41,893 nucleotides of DNA, taken from NCBI GenBank assembly GCA_018257865.1, contig JAEUBA010000153.1, positions 1 through 41,893 of the forward strand. Direction: 5' to 3'. Source of the DNA: Stereocaulon alpinum. Taxonomy: Eukaryota > Ascomycota > Lecanoromycetes > Lecanorales > Stereocaulaceae. The first letter of the stretch is position 1, and the number at the start of each line of letters is the position of its first letter. A program made the position numbers and the translations under genes. The notes below the pieces were generated by a model. That model worked only from the letters and a program-made list of their open reading frames with translations. It made no database searches and had not been told where the DNA came from. Positions 13,001-24,582 of the stretch are shown here, in pieces.

Positions 13001-13563
13001 TCATCACCACCACGCCATTCTCGCCTGCGGCTGCTGTGCTGCTGAGGTCCACTCCTCCGACCCACGTGCAATTTGGTACACTAGTGTTGCCGAACGCAGG
13101 GCTCAACTCAGGCAAGCTGTAGAAGCTCAAGGTACCATTGCAGAGGATGCAAGCCTTCTGCACTCCAGGCAGGACCAGTATCTGCTGCACTCCTGGCAGG
13201 ATTTGCAAGGCGCTGGCTGCTTGTGCATTGTAAGATGGCTGCAACCTTGATGCAAAGATATACTGTGGAGCAGAATTTTCATCAGAGGGATCTGCTGGGA
13301 TAGAGACAAAATGTAGTATTTCTGCCTGAGACGTGCCAATGTATAGATTCTCGTCTGTAGTTGCAGTTCCAAGTCAGCGCTGTCTGCCTCTCAAACCGAT
13401 ATGATGGGTGTCCGTATGAGAACTAACCACATAGTTCTACACAAGTAATGTGAGCCTTCGTCGCATGTTCTTCGGCGGAAAGTGGTATATCTCGTACGAG
13501 CAGTCTCAAGATATACGAGCCTGTCGAAGAAGCATCGGGCCCACTGCTTGCCCTTTGAGACAT
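10005..13563 (-). CDS. vps3: Vps3 / TGF-beta-receptor-associated-protein family, CORVET subunit
   Basis: Two exons, 13563-13428 and 13354-10005, are separated by a 73-bp intron (GTTAGT...GCTGAC...CTACAG); together they encode 1161 residues. The N-terminal CNH (citron homology, beta-propeller) domain includes LYIGTSQAEILHFV and KACILCNGTLSFYSLPEL. A long Ser/Pro-rich insert follows at about residues 240-350, then a helical clathrin-repeat-like C-terminal half as in Vps39/Vps3 proteins. In yeast and other fungi Vps3 is the Rab5 (Vps21)-binding subunit of the CORVET tether, acting in early endosome fusion and sorting to the vacuole. The related HOPS subunit Vam6/Vps39 is the main alternative; the CNH wording favours the Vps3/TRAP1 branch. 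The start ATG at 13563 was chosen because the first exon supplies the beginning of the CNH domain. It is head to head with the CASP gene. Confidence 0.85.
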
Positions 13564-13822
13564 TAAAAGCCTCGGTAAGGTAGTGTTATCAAATCATGAT
13601 GTGGATCGAAGAGGAAGTTGAGACAACGCAAGTCGAAGGCCATTGGCTGGAAAGTCTTGGCGTTGGACTGCGGGCCCTAGGATCTTCAAGTCGTGCATGT
13701 TGGCGTTATCTTCTCCTGATATCTTCCAGTCATTCCTAACGCTCATTAAGCTTGCGGTTTTATATGAACATCGTGGATAATGCTAGGATACCAAGATCTT
13801 TGGGTCGAATGAGAACTACACC
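13564..13822. promoter_or_regulatory. Shared promoter region of vps3 and the CASP gene
   Basis: These 259 bp separate two divergent start codons, so both promoters must lie here or overlap. I see no convincing TATA box or operator. Both neighbours act in membrane traffic, so co-expression is plausible, but this is inference. Confidence 0.5.
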
Positions 13823-16290
13823 ATGGAGTCAGCGGCGGACATTGACTCCCCCTATAACAGCGATCGAGACGCTCCTTCGGACAGCTACACTTCCGCAAAA
13901 GATGCATCAGCTGCTAAGCTGAGTAATGGAACCTCGATATCGCCACAAGAGGACAACAAATTTCAGAGCGCTATCTCAGCATGGAGGAGTGCGTTGTGCA
14001 ATGGCTTCCTTTGATAGACGTCCTAGCTAATGCAGCAACCCCAGATATCAACCTTACGAAGCTGGTACCAGAACTCGACTCTACGGCCACAGAAATAGTT
14101 ACCCAGCAAAGGGATTCTCTACTGTCACGCAAAGACCTTGCTCAGAAGACGAAGGACTTCAGGAAGCTAGATGACGCGGCCAAGCTGGGAGAGTTCAAAG
14201 GACTGCTCAAAGGTATGGGACACATGAGAGACTACGATTGCGATACATTGACATCATCATAGCGTATCAGAACTTCATCGACCTTCTGACAAGCCATGGG
14301 AAGACAACATCCTCGGCGTTCCTCCAACTGTACTCTTCTATATCCGAAGCCCCAGATCCGTACCCATTGTTAGAAGCGTCCGTTGATTCTTTGTTGCTGT
14401 CAGAGGACACACTGCCGAAAATAACCTCCGAGAACGAGCACCTTCAAAAGAATATTGCCAACCTCACACAGCAGCTCGATAACTCGGACCGTCAATTAGA
14501 AGAAGAGCGCGCTGCGAGGAAGGCTTTGGAGGACTCAAGAGATTCGAAAATCAAGGAGGTTGAATCATCATGGAGAGCTGTGATAGAAGAGAAGAAGGAC
14601 AACTGGGAGGCCAAGGAACGCAGCCTTGAGGAGAAGATCGAGAGCCAGGAGCGTCTCCTGAACGAATTAAAAGCCAGCTATGAAGTCGCGCAGCGACTGG
14701 GGCAGGATGATGAGAACGAAAGTGGAGGGAGACACAATTTTGCCAGCGCTGCCGAGCTGGAGATTGTAAGCTCGGATCTGGACAGGACGAGCCAACGGTT
14801 GGCAGAAGTCGAGGCCAGGAATGAGCAGCTAAGGATCGAGCTTGCAGAAGCCTCATCGAACACTCAGCGGAACAGCGCTACCGAAGAAGACCCGAATAAT
14901 GCTCGTCTGAGGTCCGAGAACTCCGCACTCTTACGAAAGCTGGACAACGTCAAGCTTGAAAAAGAGACTGAGACGAGAAAGCGAGAGACTCGTATCCGTG
15001 CCTTGGAGAAGGACACCCAAATGCTAGAACGTGATAGGGAGGCTCTCCGGGAACGTGTTCAATCATGGCGCGATTACAATGAAATCAAGCAAGAACTTGA
15101 GATATTCAAGGTACTGCCTGTCTACCTAGTAGCTATGGATCGCTACTGACTTTGAACAGTCTATAGAGTTCGCCACCCTTGACGACGATGACATGAACCT
15201 GAATGCCGACGGCGAGGGGGAGAATGACATGGCTCAGGCCAATGGTGCCATCAAAGGAGAGAAGAAGGATTCGCTCGAACAACTTCTGCTTGCAAGAAAC
15301 AAAAAGCTGAACAATGAGATGGCTGTGCTCAGAGTGTCGCATCAGGACCTCCAGCAACAGCTTGAAGCACTGCAAGAAGCCATGTCGAATACGAATGCGG
15401 AGCTAGAACGGTCACAGAATCTCAATGCTACTCTGGAATCGGATCTAGTCAAGGTGCAGCAAGAAGCTTCGAGTGGCTTTCCTTCGTCTGCCATGTCCAC
15501 TGCAGCAACTTACACGTCTCGCTATCCAGCCTCGAACTACAATGCCAATTCCTTTCCTCGAAGAGGCAGAACGTCACCAACATCCTCCATCATTTCTGGT
15601 TTCGACCCACAAAGTGCATCTCGCAACACATTGGAAGCCATTCGAGCAGGCGAGCCTGTGGGTGGAGGATCTGGCATTATGCCCATGATTCAAGCTCAGC
15701 GTGACCGCTTCAAGCAGAAGAACACTCAGTTGGAGGAGGAGCTCTCAAAGCAATACAGCACGGTTTCGTCGTTGCGGCAGGAGATTGCCTCTTTACAAAA
15801 AGACAATCTCAACCTCTACGAAAAGTCCCGCTACGTCTCGACTTACAGCCGTGGCGCGCCTTCCTCCTCCGCATCAGCATTCTCTCAACCTCCGCAGTCC
15901 ACAGCAGTATCGATGTCGGCTGAGACTCCATCAGGCCTCTCCCTAGACCGTTATCGCTCCACATACGAAGCTAATCTCTCCCCCTTCGCCGCATTTCGAG
16001 GTCGTGAATCTGCCAGGGCATACAAACGAATGAGCCTGCCAGAACGTTTCGTTTTCTCGATCACGCGGATGGTCCTCGCCAACCGGACGAGCAGAAATCT
16101 ATTTGCTTTCTACTGCGTCTCATTGCATGTCCTGATATTTATCATGCTGTATTGGATGCATTCTACGGATATCGTGAGCAATGCCAGCAATCTCGGCGGG
16201 ACATTCAGCACTGCTGGAACGAATCCTGGAGCGGACGCTGTACACGGCGACTGGCTTCAAGAAGGCTTCGAAGCTGGTGAAGGTACCTGA
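13823..16290 (+). CDS. CASP-like golgin (Coy1 family), Golgi membrane tether
   Basis: Four exons, 13823-13988, 14045-14212, 14263-15110 and 15160-16290, all join in phase (introns of 56, 50 and 49 bp) and give 770 residues. The N-terminal region has KDLAQKTKDFRKLDD and SEAPDPYPLLEASVDSL, typical of fungal CASP proteins. Long heptad-rich coiled coils run from about residue 150 to 640. The C-terminal CASP domain (KRMSLPERFVFSITRM) leads into a single transmembrane helix at about 709-729 (FYCVSLHVLIFIMLYW) with a short lumenal tail. This is a tail-anchored golgin; CASP/Coy1 works in intra-Golgi retrograde vesicle tethering with the COG complex. The DNA-binding part that shares a locus with CASP in animals is absent, as expected in fungi. 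Length is normal and no lesions are seen. Confidence 0.93.
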
Positions 16291-17397
16291 GCTCCCCGCC
16301 CGCCGTTCGCAATCGACCCTATGAGTTCGCTCGGGGACTGCCAATAGTTGTGATAACCCAGCCATCCTTCCAACCGTGTTGGCCGTTCTGGTCACCGCCT
16401 CGCGTCAGTACTGAGGCACTGAAACCTATAATCCAGTATAAGCCGCTGTGTAATGAAGGCGTTGAGGTATAACGGCCTCGGGGACGTGTAGCCTAGTAGT
16501 TGAGAGTCGAGGCGCGAATCACTGATTAGGTATATCCGAAATACCGGACAATTCAAATACCAGCGCACCAACTAACCCATGTCGCCAACTACGAACCTTC
16601 GTTCTCTACAGGAATAGCGACTCATGTATAGAATAGGAGAATGACAGCGTTTTCAGATCTATATTAGACTCCGGTATTCAGCGGCTCAGAGCTGCAAAAA
16701 AGGTCATTCTAGACATATCGCCAATCAATGTATTCTATGTTCATATTCCTCATTCACAAATCACCTATCACTACCATCAGCATCTTTACCCACCAATACC
16801 AGATCCATCTTCCCATTCCCAACCTGTCTTACGAAACGTATCAAACACCACTACTGTACTCCCCAAACCCACCGCGTCTCCACCTCCCTAACTTAAAACT
16901 ACACCCAAGGCAGGCCCTTTCTGAACCCTTCGCTACTTCTCATCCCTACCTTCTTTCCCTCTCCACCCCTTTCACGGTGTGCTGTGGGTGTTATTGTTAA
17001 TTGTCGTTGTTAAGGAGTGCTATGGGTAAGGGGCGGTATTGGATGTTCTGAGACTGTAGTTCAAAACTAGTCGACACACCGAACTGAAGCTTAAAAATAA
17101 TGCACTTACAGAAGTAGAGATATACTTCGCACCGTATCTTCCAGACGACGAGTTGACGTTTTCAATTTTCTTTTCAATTCATAAAGAGATACCACTATAA
17201 TACCCTATATATAACAAAAAAAGACCATTGGTATCCCAAGCATAAACAGCACACCCTGGTGCCCCGTCAAACACCGCCCTAATCCGACCAGACCCTCCCA
17301 GCTACAAAAGCGAGAGTCATCACAGCCATAATCCAGACAGAAACAACGTAGAAAGACCCTATGTTCAATGGCAACCCAAATCCATCCCAACTACTCA
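16291..17397. other. Intergenic, between convergent CASP and DUF3455 genes
   Basis: It holds the 3' untranslated regions of two convergent genes. About 16780-16980 is C/T/A-rich and gives a spurious 90-codon frame with Pro/Leu/Ser-rich low-complexity sequence. No gene or RNA is recognised. Confidence 0.5.
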
Positions 17398-18240
17398 TCA
17401 CCCATAAAACCAGTACTCAGCCGCATATTGTATCTGGAAAGCCGTAGGCATACCAGCACATGTCTTGGGTGCGTTCCCTCCCGCAGTGTTTACCCTGTAG
17501 ACTTCCTTCACATTCGGCCTGTAATCGACCTGCTGGATAACCAGCGGAGCATCTGGGCTATCCACTGATAGCTTCAACCAGGGAACGGCAGTGCTGCCAT
17601 CCGTGCCTTTTGCTGCATCAGCAGGTGCCGTAACATTGGCAATTTTCTTTGTAAAGTAGATGCCGTAGTTTGTATGGCTTTGTACGAGATTGAAGGTGGG
17701 TAGAGTGGCGTTAGAAAAGTAATGGTGGCCAGAGAGGACTGAACCTGAGCCGAGGGGAAATATGGGTGTCGAATCTTCGGCGGCAGGGTCGGGTGTGAAT
17801 TTGAGGGAGAGCGCAGGGCCGTCATCTAGCGGGTATTGAGAAGGAGCCTTTGTGCAGGCGCTGGCCATGCATGTAACATTGTAGAGATTTGCGACAGCGC
17901 CAACAGCAGTGGGAGGAGTCGATGGATCTACGCCTGTAGGGCACGAGTAGTTCTGGAGTCGTTAATCACAGAGCCTGGATGAAGAGAACAAGTGATCGCT
18001 TACCTGTGTGCCGCGTCCGAGTGCAACGTGAAAGACAGCGAGGCCAGCCGATACTGGTGGGAGGGCAGAGCTTGGCATGTCTGATGCAGCTGGCAGTTTG
18101 CATTCTTGATCTGGCTTGTAATGCCGTAAAACGTTGTTCGTTTGGTAATAATGGTGAGTTCTTTCGTCTGGGAGGTGCCCGTGGGGTAGAGACGAGACCA
18201 GGCATGCTAGTGATGAGAGGAACAGAAGTTGAAGCTGCAT
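17398..18240 (-). CDS. Secreted DUF3455 family protein
   Basis: Two exons, 18240-18004 and 17952-17398, join in phase across a 50-bp intron (GTAAGC...CTCCAG) to give 263 residues. The start at 18240 places a clean signal peptide at the N-terminus (MQLQLLFLSSLACLVSS); an upstream in-frame ATG would bury it behind about 40 residues. Family features are LPPVSAGLAVFHVALGRGTQ leading into NYSCP across the splice site, and near the C-terminus a Tyr/Trp-rich end (AAEYWFYG). DUF3455 proteins are abundant secreted or cell-surface proteins of filamentous fungi with no assigned biochemical activity; no catalytic residues can be pointed to. There is no hydrophobic C-terminal stretch that would suggest a GPI anchor. 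Confidence 0.87.
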
Positions 18241-21134
18241 TATGGCGATACTGCAAGGCAGTCGACAGGAAGGCGAACAATTGAGAGCCTTGGGTCCAGC
18301 CAGGTCGAATGTCGCAATGTACCTTGAAGAGAATAGACTAGCACGGCACTTGAAGAAAAGAAACAATCAGAAAGGTCATGAACACGAGACATGAGTGTGG
18401 CCATGACGGATCGTTTATGTATACTGTTTCCGTTGCTATTCCTGACTTGCAAGAACAACCGATATCTGCGAGTTGATCCACTAGAATGCCTGACATGTCG
18501 AACATCCACAATGACCGGAGAGCTAAAAACAGAGTCAGCGGTAACACGGCAGCTAGGGGGGAAGCGGATTAGCGGACATGCCGGCGGCTCCACTGAGCGG
18601 CTGACGCCTGCCGATTGGAGGATGGTTTGTAGATGGCGATCTGTCCTTGGCGCCTTTCATGGTTCCTGGGCGCTTATTTTCTTTCCTTTTCGACCGGAAC
18701 ACTCGACTGTGGCATGGAGATTTCATACCCAAGACACCTGCAGTTTGTTCCTCGAGTCTCCAACTTAATACAGACAAAAGTAGAGAAAGCACTTCAAGAG
18801 CTATCTTTAGATCAATCCAGCAATCCGGGTACCACTTTTAGCGTTTTCGTGGATGTACCAGCGAGGGTGTGATTGGTGATGAATGCACGCTATCCTATGT
18901 TTCATCTCAAGGTCCACCTCGGCGGTTAAGCCATAGGACGGAAGATCTCCCCTGCATTCATTGGTTCGGTGGCTGTCAACCTATCGTTCACTTATCGTAG
19001 ACGCTATCCTTCCACTTAGCTATAGGGTGGAAGATCATGGGACCAACGGCGTGCGGCTCCACGGGTGTGGTTGTGCAATGGCGTCCTCTCGTCCTGTGGA
19101 TTTGCCATGACGACTTCATGGTCCTACAGGCCGGTTCCTTGGTCTCGTTGGCAAGTGACAAAAATATCTTTTAGCAGCCTTGCGGACAATGATCTGGTAT
19201 AATACGCAGCGAGTAGCTCATGTAGAGGCCTCTTGGCTTTGCTAGCTGTCTTGCTTGATGGGCGCGAACGACGCCGACTACCCTGTTTCACCGAGTAGGC
19301 TACCAAGCCTGGAGTTTTCCCAATCTCCAGGCCCCGGAAACCCTCTACCTTCGTCATCTGTCACTTCCTTAGTGGGGCGCGAACATGCTATGCTTTTCAA
19401 CTTTCCAGGATAGGCCTGTGGGGTGCTCCTTCGACAATCCCTGATGAATCCAACGGTCACTGCATTAGCGTAGGATGGGTGAATATCGGCAATCGCTACC
19501 GATGCTCAGATCGAAGGCCGATCCGTGGTGAGCGGGGAAAGCCGAAGGCTCCCCGATATGCTAATGTACACACGGCATCTCACTTATTGTTGTTCTCTGA
19601 CCCAGTTATTGATCGGATGCGAAGAACGCGCTCCATCTCGATTCATCAGAAAGGCACAGTATATTCGCTGGGTCGAGCGTAACCGCTCGCCCCTTCTGTC
19701 AGAGAACATATGGGCCGTGCTCTGTCAAGGATTAGCTTTCCCGTCCTGGCATTGACTGATTGTGGGATGAAGCTGTCATGAACGCAGAATCGGCCTAAGA
19801 TCAGGCCACAGATCTCATTGGTCTCGAGCTACCGCCTTGACAAGGAAGAAACGCGGACCGTATGGCGTTGCGGCACAACACTGATCATCCCTGCAATACA
19901 TGTGATAGCGCTTTTTAGTCAGAGGTTGTGACAGATATAATGCTGTGTGCAACAAGCAAAGGAAATGTCTCTCAATCGACAACTCACAGCGCTCCTAGCC
20001 AACGACCTATTACTGCTAATATTCAATGCCTCGCCGTCGCGTTTGGTGGCTGTGAATTTAGCGCATAACCAGGGATCCACTACAAGCAAAAGACCATAGC
20101 TAGTCTCCATTATTTCTCTCGCTTTGAGATCTTCTCTCGATAATTGCGAATAAATATTCTAATAGAATGTCTATTGAACTCATTGATCGATACCTCAAGC
20201 CATCGATTTTGCTATCCTGCGATTTACACTTCGGGCGCTGAGAGCATCCCCCTTTGTTTCACTTGGCCCTGAGTTACACCCGTCCTTCACCCATCTGTGA
20301 CCTCCCATCGTTGCTGCATTAGCTTGTGAGTATAGTTGCGTCCACTATAACCTGATCACACGCCTAGATCAGGATCAAGAGGACGTCTAGCTTCAAACCT
20401 AAGCAATGTGCATCCAGAGTACACCCCTCAATGGAACCAATTCAAGCCCAGTGTTTCTGAAAGCGGGGGCACCGGGTACCCCTGCCTATCTCAGCCCCTA
20501 TCCTGACGTTAGGGAAAACAAGTCTTGGATGGCCTGCTTCAAACGGCGACAGCATTATTCTGTTGGTATCAGCGTAACTCACCAACCTGGCGCGCAGAAA
20601 GCACTGAGCCCAGGTTCTGCAGTCGCGAACGAAAAGGGAACACTCGTGGATGTATGCCGGGCATTCCGCTTTCAACAGTGCCACATAGTATTGATCTTAG
20701 TATTCAGCCCATTCTACTCGACTTTGCTCATCCGTTATCTCTCTAGCCTAAGCACGGAATCCAAAAAGACTTTGTCGGAGTCCAATAGGTCCCTCAAGTG
20801 CCAAATGAAATGCCAGCGACAAGATCCGAGATCAGTGACTGGAGATGTAGTGACTGCTGTAGGTATTATTTTGGTGGCATAAGAGATCTGGAGTCTTTCG
20901 GACTGAGTCCAGCGCTACAGATATTGAGCTAGCTTTATGAGGAAGACTAGATCGACGTTAGACCGAAAGATCAATCTCTGCAGAGTTAGACGCATTTGTG
21001 CATGGGCTGAGCGACAGAATGGGTTGAGAATAGGGAGACCGCATTACCAGCCTGGTCAGCTCTTATGCCTCCAGCCGTATGCTTGCGCTTGATCGTCATT
21101 GCTTCCACTTGACTACGTGGGGAGGCGGTTGTTC
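18241..21134. other. Gene-poor intergenic stretch of about 2.9 kb
   Basis: No gene can be supported. Several frames of 60-160 codons (for example 20406-20882 plus) lack domain character. Two small structured spots are visible: a pair of imperfect repeats, each beginning ACGCTATCCT (18887 and 19001) and ending in a GGAAGATC segment (18947 and 19036), and a G/C hairpin at 19534-19554. Base composition is ordinary, so this is not RIP'd like the window ends. Confidence 0.5.
19534..19554. other. Small G/C hairpin
   Basis: GGGG, two bulged A, AGCC, a GAA loop, GGCT and CCCC form a perfect eight-pair stem with a two-base bulge. There is no neighbouring gene or T-run, so it is not a terminator; it may be part of a decayed repeat. 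Its function is unknown. Confidence 0.4.
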
Positions 21135-22190
21135 TCAATCAACATCAGGCACAGGCAGCCCTTCGATCAATTTCATCTTCCTACCAAGAGCCTCCAATGC
21201 TTTTCTGCTTTTCTCGGCCCGCAAATCAAAAGCTTCTTGCTCTGATACTAAGACGAAGTCATACTCCAATACCGCACTACCAACGGTAACGTCGTACTCC
21301 TTTGCAACCATCTTGTCTGCAGGGTGGAAGTCGACTAAAAGTGAATTTTTGACGCCGAACACAGCATCTGAGGTCTCGTATGGGTCGCCGCGAATATACA
21401 ACGCTGTGATCAAGTGGTCATATCCAGGCTTCTCGAACATGAAGTGCATGTGAGCGGGTCTGTATGGATGGCGACGTAGCTTCTCCAACAACTTGCCCAC
21501 TGGTCCATCGTGGGGAATAGGATATGGCACAGGCTTGATAGCCTTGAACCAGAAATTCCCATCTTGATCACTCCTTATGACGCATCGACCATCTGGACCA
21601 TCACGATCGGCATATTGCACATCATAGTGACCTGAGCTGTCCGTCTCCCATATGTCAACCTTCACATCCGGGACTGGGTTGCCATGACTATCTTTGATAG
21701 TACATATGACCAGACATGGCTCGCCGTTGGGATCGTGAGACATTGCATCTCCATGCGCTATGTCCTCAGCTTCGTGAGTATGAAAGGGGCCGAGGACAGA
21801 GCCCTCCGTGGAATGGCTTGGCTTCGGATGGTCTATCGAGTCGATAAGCAACGATAGTCCTAGGACATCGGAGAGCAGGATGAACTCCTGGGTCGCTTGT
21901 CAGCTCATGTTGTCCTCAGTGTGCTCGCAGAGTCGTCATAAGTAGTGTCATACCTGCCGGACATCACTGCATATCTGCCCAACAGCAGTCAAGAATTGTA
22001 TCGCTGCCATCCATTCCTTCGTACTTAGTCGAGTCTCTCGAGCAAAGTCATGTATATGGGTGACCAGCCGTTCAAGGACATATGTGAGGCGAACATCTGA
22101 GCCCTGAGAGTTGATGCGGATAGTGTTCTCAGTAATGTTATCGACGGTCAAGTCCTTCATAGGAGGCACCTTCGCCTTGGATGGATCCAT
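21135..22190 (-). CDS. Intradiol ring-cleavage dioxygenase, hydroxyquinol 1,2-dioxygenase-like
   Basis: Two exons, 22190-21954 and 21887-21135, join in phase over a 66-bp intron (GTATGA...ACCCAG), giving 329 residues. The N-terminal helical dimerisation domain (EWMAAIQFLTAVGQICSD) is followed by the catalytic beta-sandwich with DHPKPSHSTEGSVLGPFH. The four Fe(III) ligands of the family are all present at Tyr167 (GHYD), Tyr201 (VPYPIP), His225 and His227 (RPAHMHF), nearly the same numbering as in bacterial catechol 1,2-dioxygenases. Such enzymes open hydroxyquinol or catechol to maleylacetate or muconate in the degradation of lignin-derived and other aromatics. There is no signal peptide, so it is intracellular. 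Substrate choice between hydroxyquinol and catechol is inferred from overall resemblance to fungal hydroxyquinol enzymes. The gene is divergent from the metal transporter at 22656. Confidence 0.92.
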
Positions 22191-22655
22191 GGTGTTTCTC
22201 GACTTTCAACGACAAGACAGGAATCTAGGATCAATGAGCGGATTCCATCTGCGGGTGTGGTATTTGTTGACTTTGTAATTGATTGCGCTGGGTTTTCGAC
22301 TCGCCTTTGGGACGTCAGCTTAGTCTTTGTAACAGTGAAGAGAGGCATCTCGAAAGGATGCAATTTGACGCATCGTCCATGCGGCGGGGTCATGATGACG
22401 GTAGGCTGGCTCGGCAAGAGGAAAGAGCCCCCCTGAGCCCCCGAGCCCCCCACGCTGCCTAAAGTTTAATGAAGCGCGGGGCATCCCGCCCGCTCGCGTC
22501 ACGCTGCGCTTTGTTCAGTCTACCTTATCAATAACGCTTCGCCAAGGCCTTGCTTACTCCATATTGCTTTTCTAGGATAAGATCCATTATTATGAAGGCA
22601 GCTCACTATCACCAGTACTCAAGAAGAGCGGAGCTCGTCACTATTCTGTAGAGAT
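22191..22655. promoter_or_regulatory. Divergent promoter region: dioxygenase and CDF transporter
   Basis: These 465 bp separate two divergent starts. A G/C-rich patch with repeated CCCCC/GAGCCCCC units lies at about 22425-22455. No specific operator is identified. Confidence 0.4.
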
Positions 22656-24029
22656 ATGGCCGATCTTCCAAACACCATGTCCCTGCATCCGCACCCAATC
22701 AGCATCCACCCAGAAAGACCTGACTCTGCAGCTTCGAACTCTAGGACCCCGTCTGTCACTGCTAAGCAGCGTGCTACAAGCACATCCTTCGAACCCTCGC
22801 CACTCGTGTCTATTGAGAACAATGCCACAGCTCGCCATCCTAACGACTCCCCATTGGACGAAGAAAATCTGCCCCCAGACTACTACCTCTATACGGGTAA
22901 TGATCCCTATCAGCTGTCAAGCAAGCTGAAGACCGAGAGCGAGATCAACCTGATCCGAGCCAACACCTCCCGAAAACGCGATGGCTACGGTCCCATCACA
23001 CTCAACAAAGAAGCCACCAAAGCAAAGAAACTTCAAGACTTCTACGAGAACCAGAATGAGAACATCCAGAAATGGCTCAAACCAGTTAACGAGCATATCC
23101 GCCTTGCCAAAGTCTTCGAGGGCGAGAACCATCTTAAATACCAAATAGCCGTCCGCGGTTCCTTCATCGCAAATCTTATACTCGCCGTGCTCCAAACCTA
23201 CGCCGCCATCTCAGCTGGCTCCTCCCTCTCACTCTTCACAACAATGGCCGACGCAATCTTCGACCCATTGTCCAATATCACTCTTATAATCTGTCACCGC
23301 GCCGTCAAGCGTGTCGACCCTCGCCGCTTCCCCTCAGGCAAAGCCCGCATCGAAACAGCAGGCAACATCGTCTTCTGCTTCCTCATGACCGCGGTCTCCT
23401 TCATCATCATCGTCCTCTCCTTTATAGAATTGAAGAACGGCGGCGACGGCTCAGCAAAAAAGCAGCTGCATCTCCCCTCCGTAATCGCAGTCGCAATCGC
23501 CGGGCTTACAAAACTCGTTCTATTCGCCTACTGTTGGGCACTTCGGAACGTCTACTCACAGATCCGCATTCTTTGGGAAGACCACCGCAACGACCTCTTC
23601 ATCAATGGCCTCGGTCTCTTGACTTCCGTCGGTGGCTCAAAGTTAATTTGGTGGATCGATCCTATGGGCGCCATCATTCTCTCCTGCCTTATCTCCTTTC
23701 TTTGGCTTCACACCGCATACTCCGAGTTCCAGCTCCTAATCGGGGTTACCGCTGATACGCAGATGCAGCAGTGGATTACATACATTTCGATGACGCACTC
23801 CCCAGATGTCGTTGCCATTGATACTGTCAGGGCGTATCATAGCGGACCGCGGATCATTGTCGAGGTCGATATTGTCATGGATGCCAACAAGACGGTCAAG
23901 GTCGCCCATGACGTGGCAGAGGAGCTGCAAATGAAGTTGGAAAGCCTGCCGCATGTTGAGAGGGCGTATGTGCACATCGATTTCGAAACCAGTCACAAGC
24001 CGGAGCATTTCGTAAAGAAGGAATTGTAG
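22656..24029 (+). CDS. Cation diffusion facilitator (Mn-type CDF) transporter
   Basis: A single-exon gene of 457 residues. About 160 N-terminal residues are cytosolic and Ser/Pro-rich, followed by six predicted membrane segments between about 165 and 365 and a C-terminal cytosolic metallochaperone-like domain ending near HVERAYVHIDFE. Metal-site motifs are DAIFD in TM2 (Asp199 and Asp203) and DHRND in TM5 (Asp309 and Asp313). A DxxxD motif in both helices is characteristic of manganese CDF proteins, whereas zinc CDFs use HxxxD. It should export Mn2+ (or another divalent ion) from the cytosol into the vacuole, Golgi or outside; the sequence does not say which membrane. A second ATG 21 bp downstream is possible, but the first is used by default. 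No lesions are seen. Confidence 0.93.
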   Translation: MADLPNTMSLHPHPISIHPERPDSAASNSRTPSVTAKQRATSTSFEPSPLVSIENNATARHPNDSPLDEENLPPDYYLYTGNDPYQLSSKLKTESEINLIRANTSRKRDGYGPITLNKEATKAKKLQDFYENQNENIQKWLKPVNEHIRLAKVFEGENHLKYQIAVRGSFIANLILAVLQTYAAISAGSSLSLFTTMADAIFDPLSNITLIICHRAVKRVDPRRFPSGKARIETAGNIVFCFLMTAVSFIIIVLSFIELKNGGDGSAKKQLHLPSVIAVAIAGLTKLVLFAYCWALRNVYSQIRILWEDHRNDLFINGLGLLTSVGGSKLIWWIDPMGAIILSCLISFLWLHTAYSEFQLLIGVTADTQMQQWITYISMTHSPDVVAIDTVRAYHSGPRIIVEVDIVMDANKTVKVAHDVAEELQMKLESLPHVERAYVHIDFETSHKPEHFVKKEL

Positions 24030-24547
24030 GAAGCGATTAACAAGTTTTTTGCCGAGAGAGTTTGATGCTCATTAGCGTCGTACAGGGTTGCGATGGCGTG
24101 CGGCGCATGCCTTCGTACAGAAATCCGTCCATCCAGCGACTTCGGATAGATGGATACCCTTTTGCAGCTTCGTTCGTTTATGGGCTTAGGAGATGTTGAT
24201 ATCCCTCTATCGCAGGTTTACGTTCATTCTATCAAATACATTCGCAAGACTATAATACATGCTATGCAATTCTCATGACCTCCTAACCATCGACCTCCAC
24301 CCAACCTCCCCTCCCCCTCCTCTCTCCTCACAACCCCACCACTTCCCCACACTATCTACAACCAAAACACCAACTTTCTGATCTTCCTTACTTTCTCCAC
24401 GCTTGAAGGGTGGATTTTTGATATTTAGTTTGGGGATGTGGGACTTGGAGTAGGGGGGTTAGCGGAAGGAGACTCGGAGGATGTATTCGAGAATGCAATG
24501 GTTAGGAAGGTGCGGAGGTGCGTGAAGAGGCTTTTGCCGCTGTGGAT

Positions 24548-24582
<35 letters not shown>

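Noticed and set aside
18391..18768. 125-codon plus-strand frame upstream of the DUF3455 gene
   Set aside because: Overlaps several equally long frames on both strands and has no family character.
20406..20882. 158-codon open frame on the plus strand
   Set aside because: No recognisable domain, signal peptide or membrane topology; composition is that of ordinary intergenic sequence and a shorter antisense frame overlaps it.
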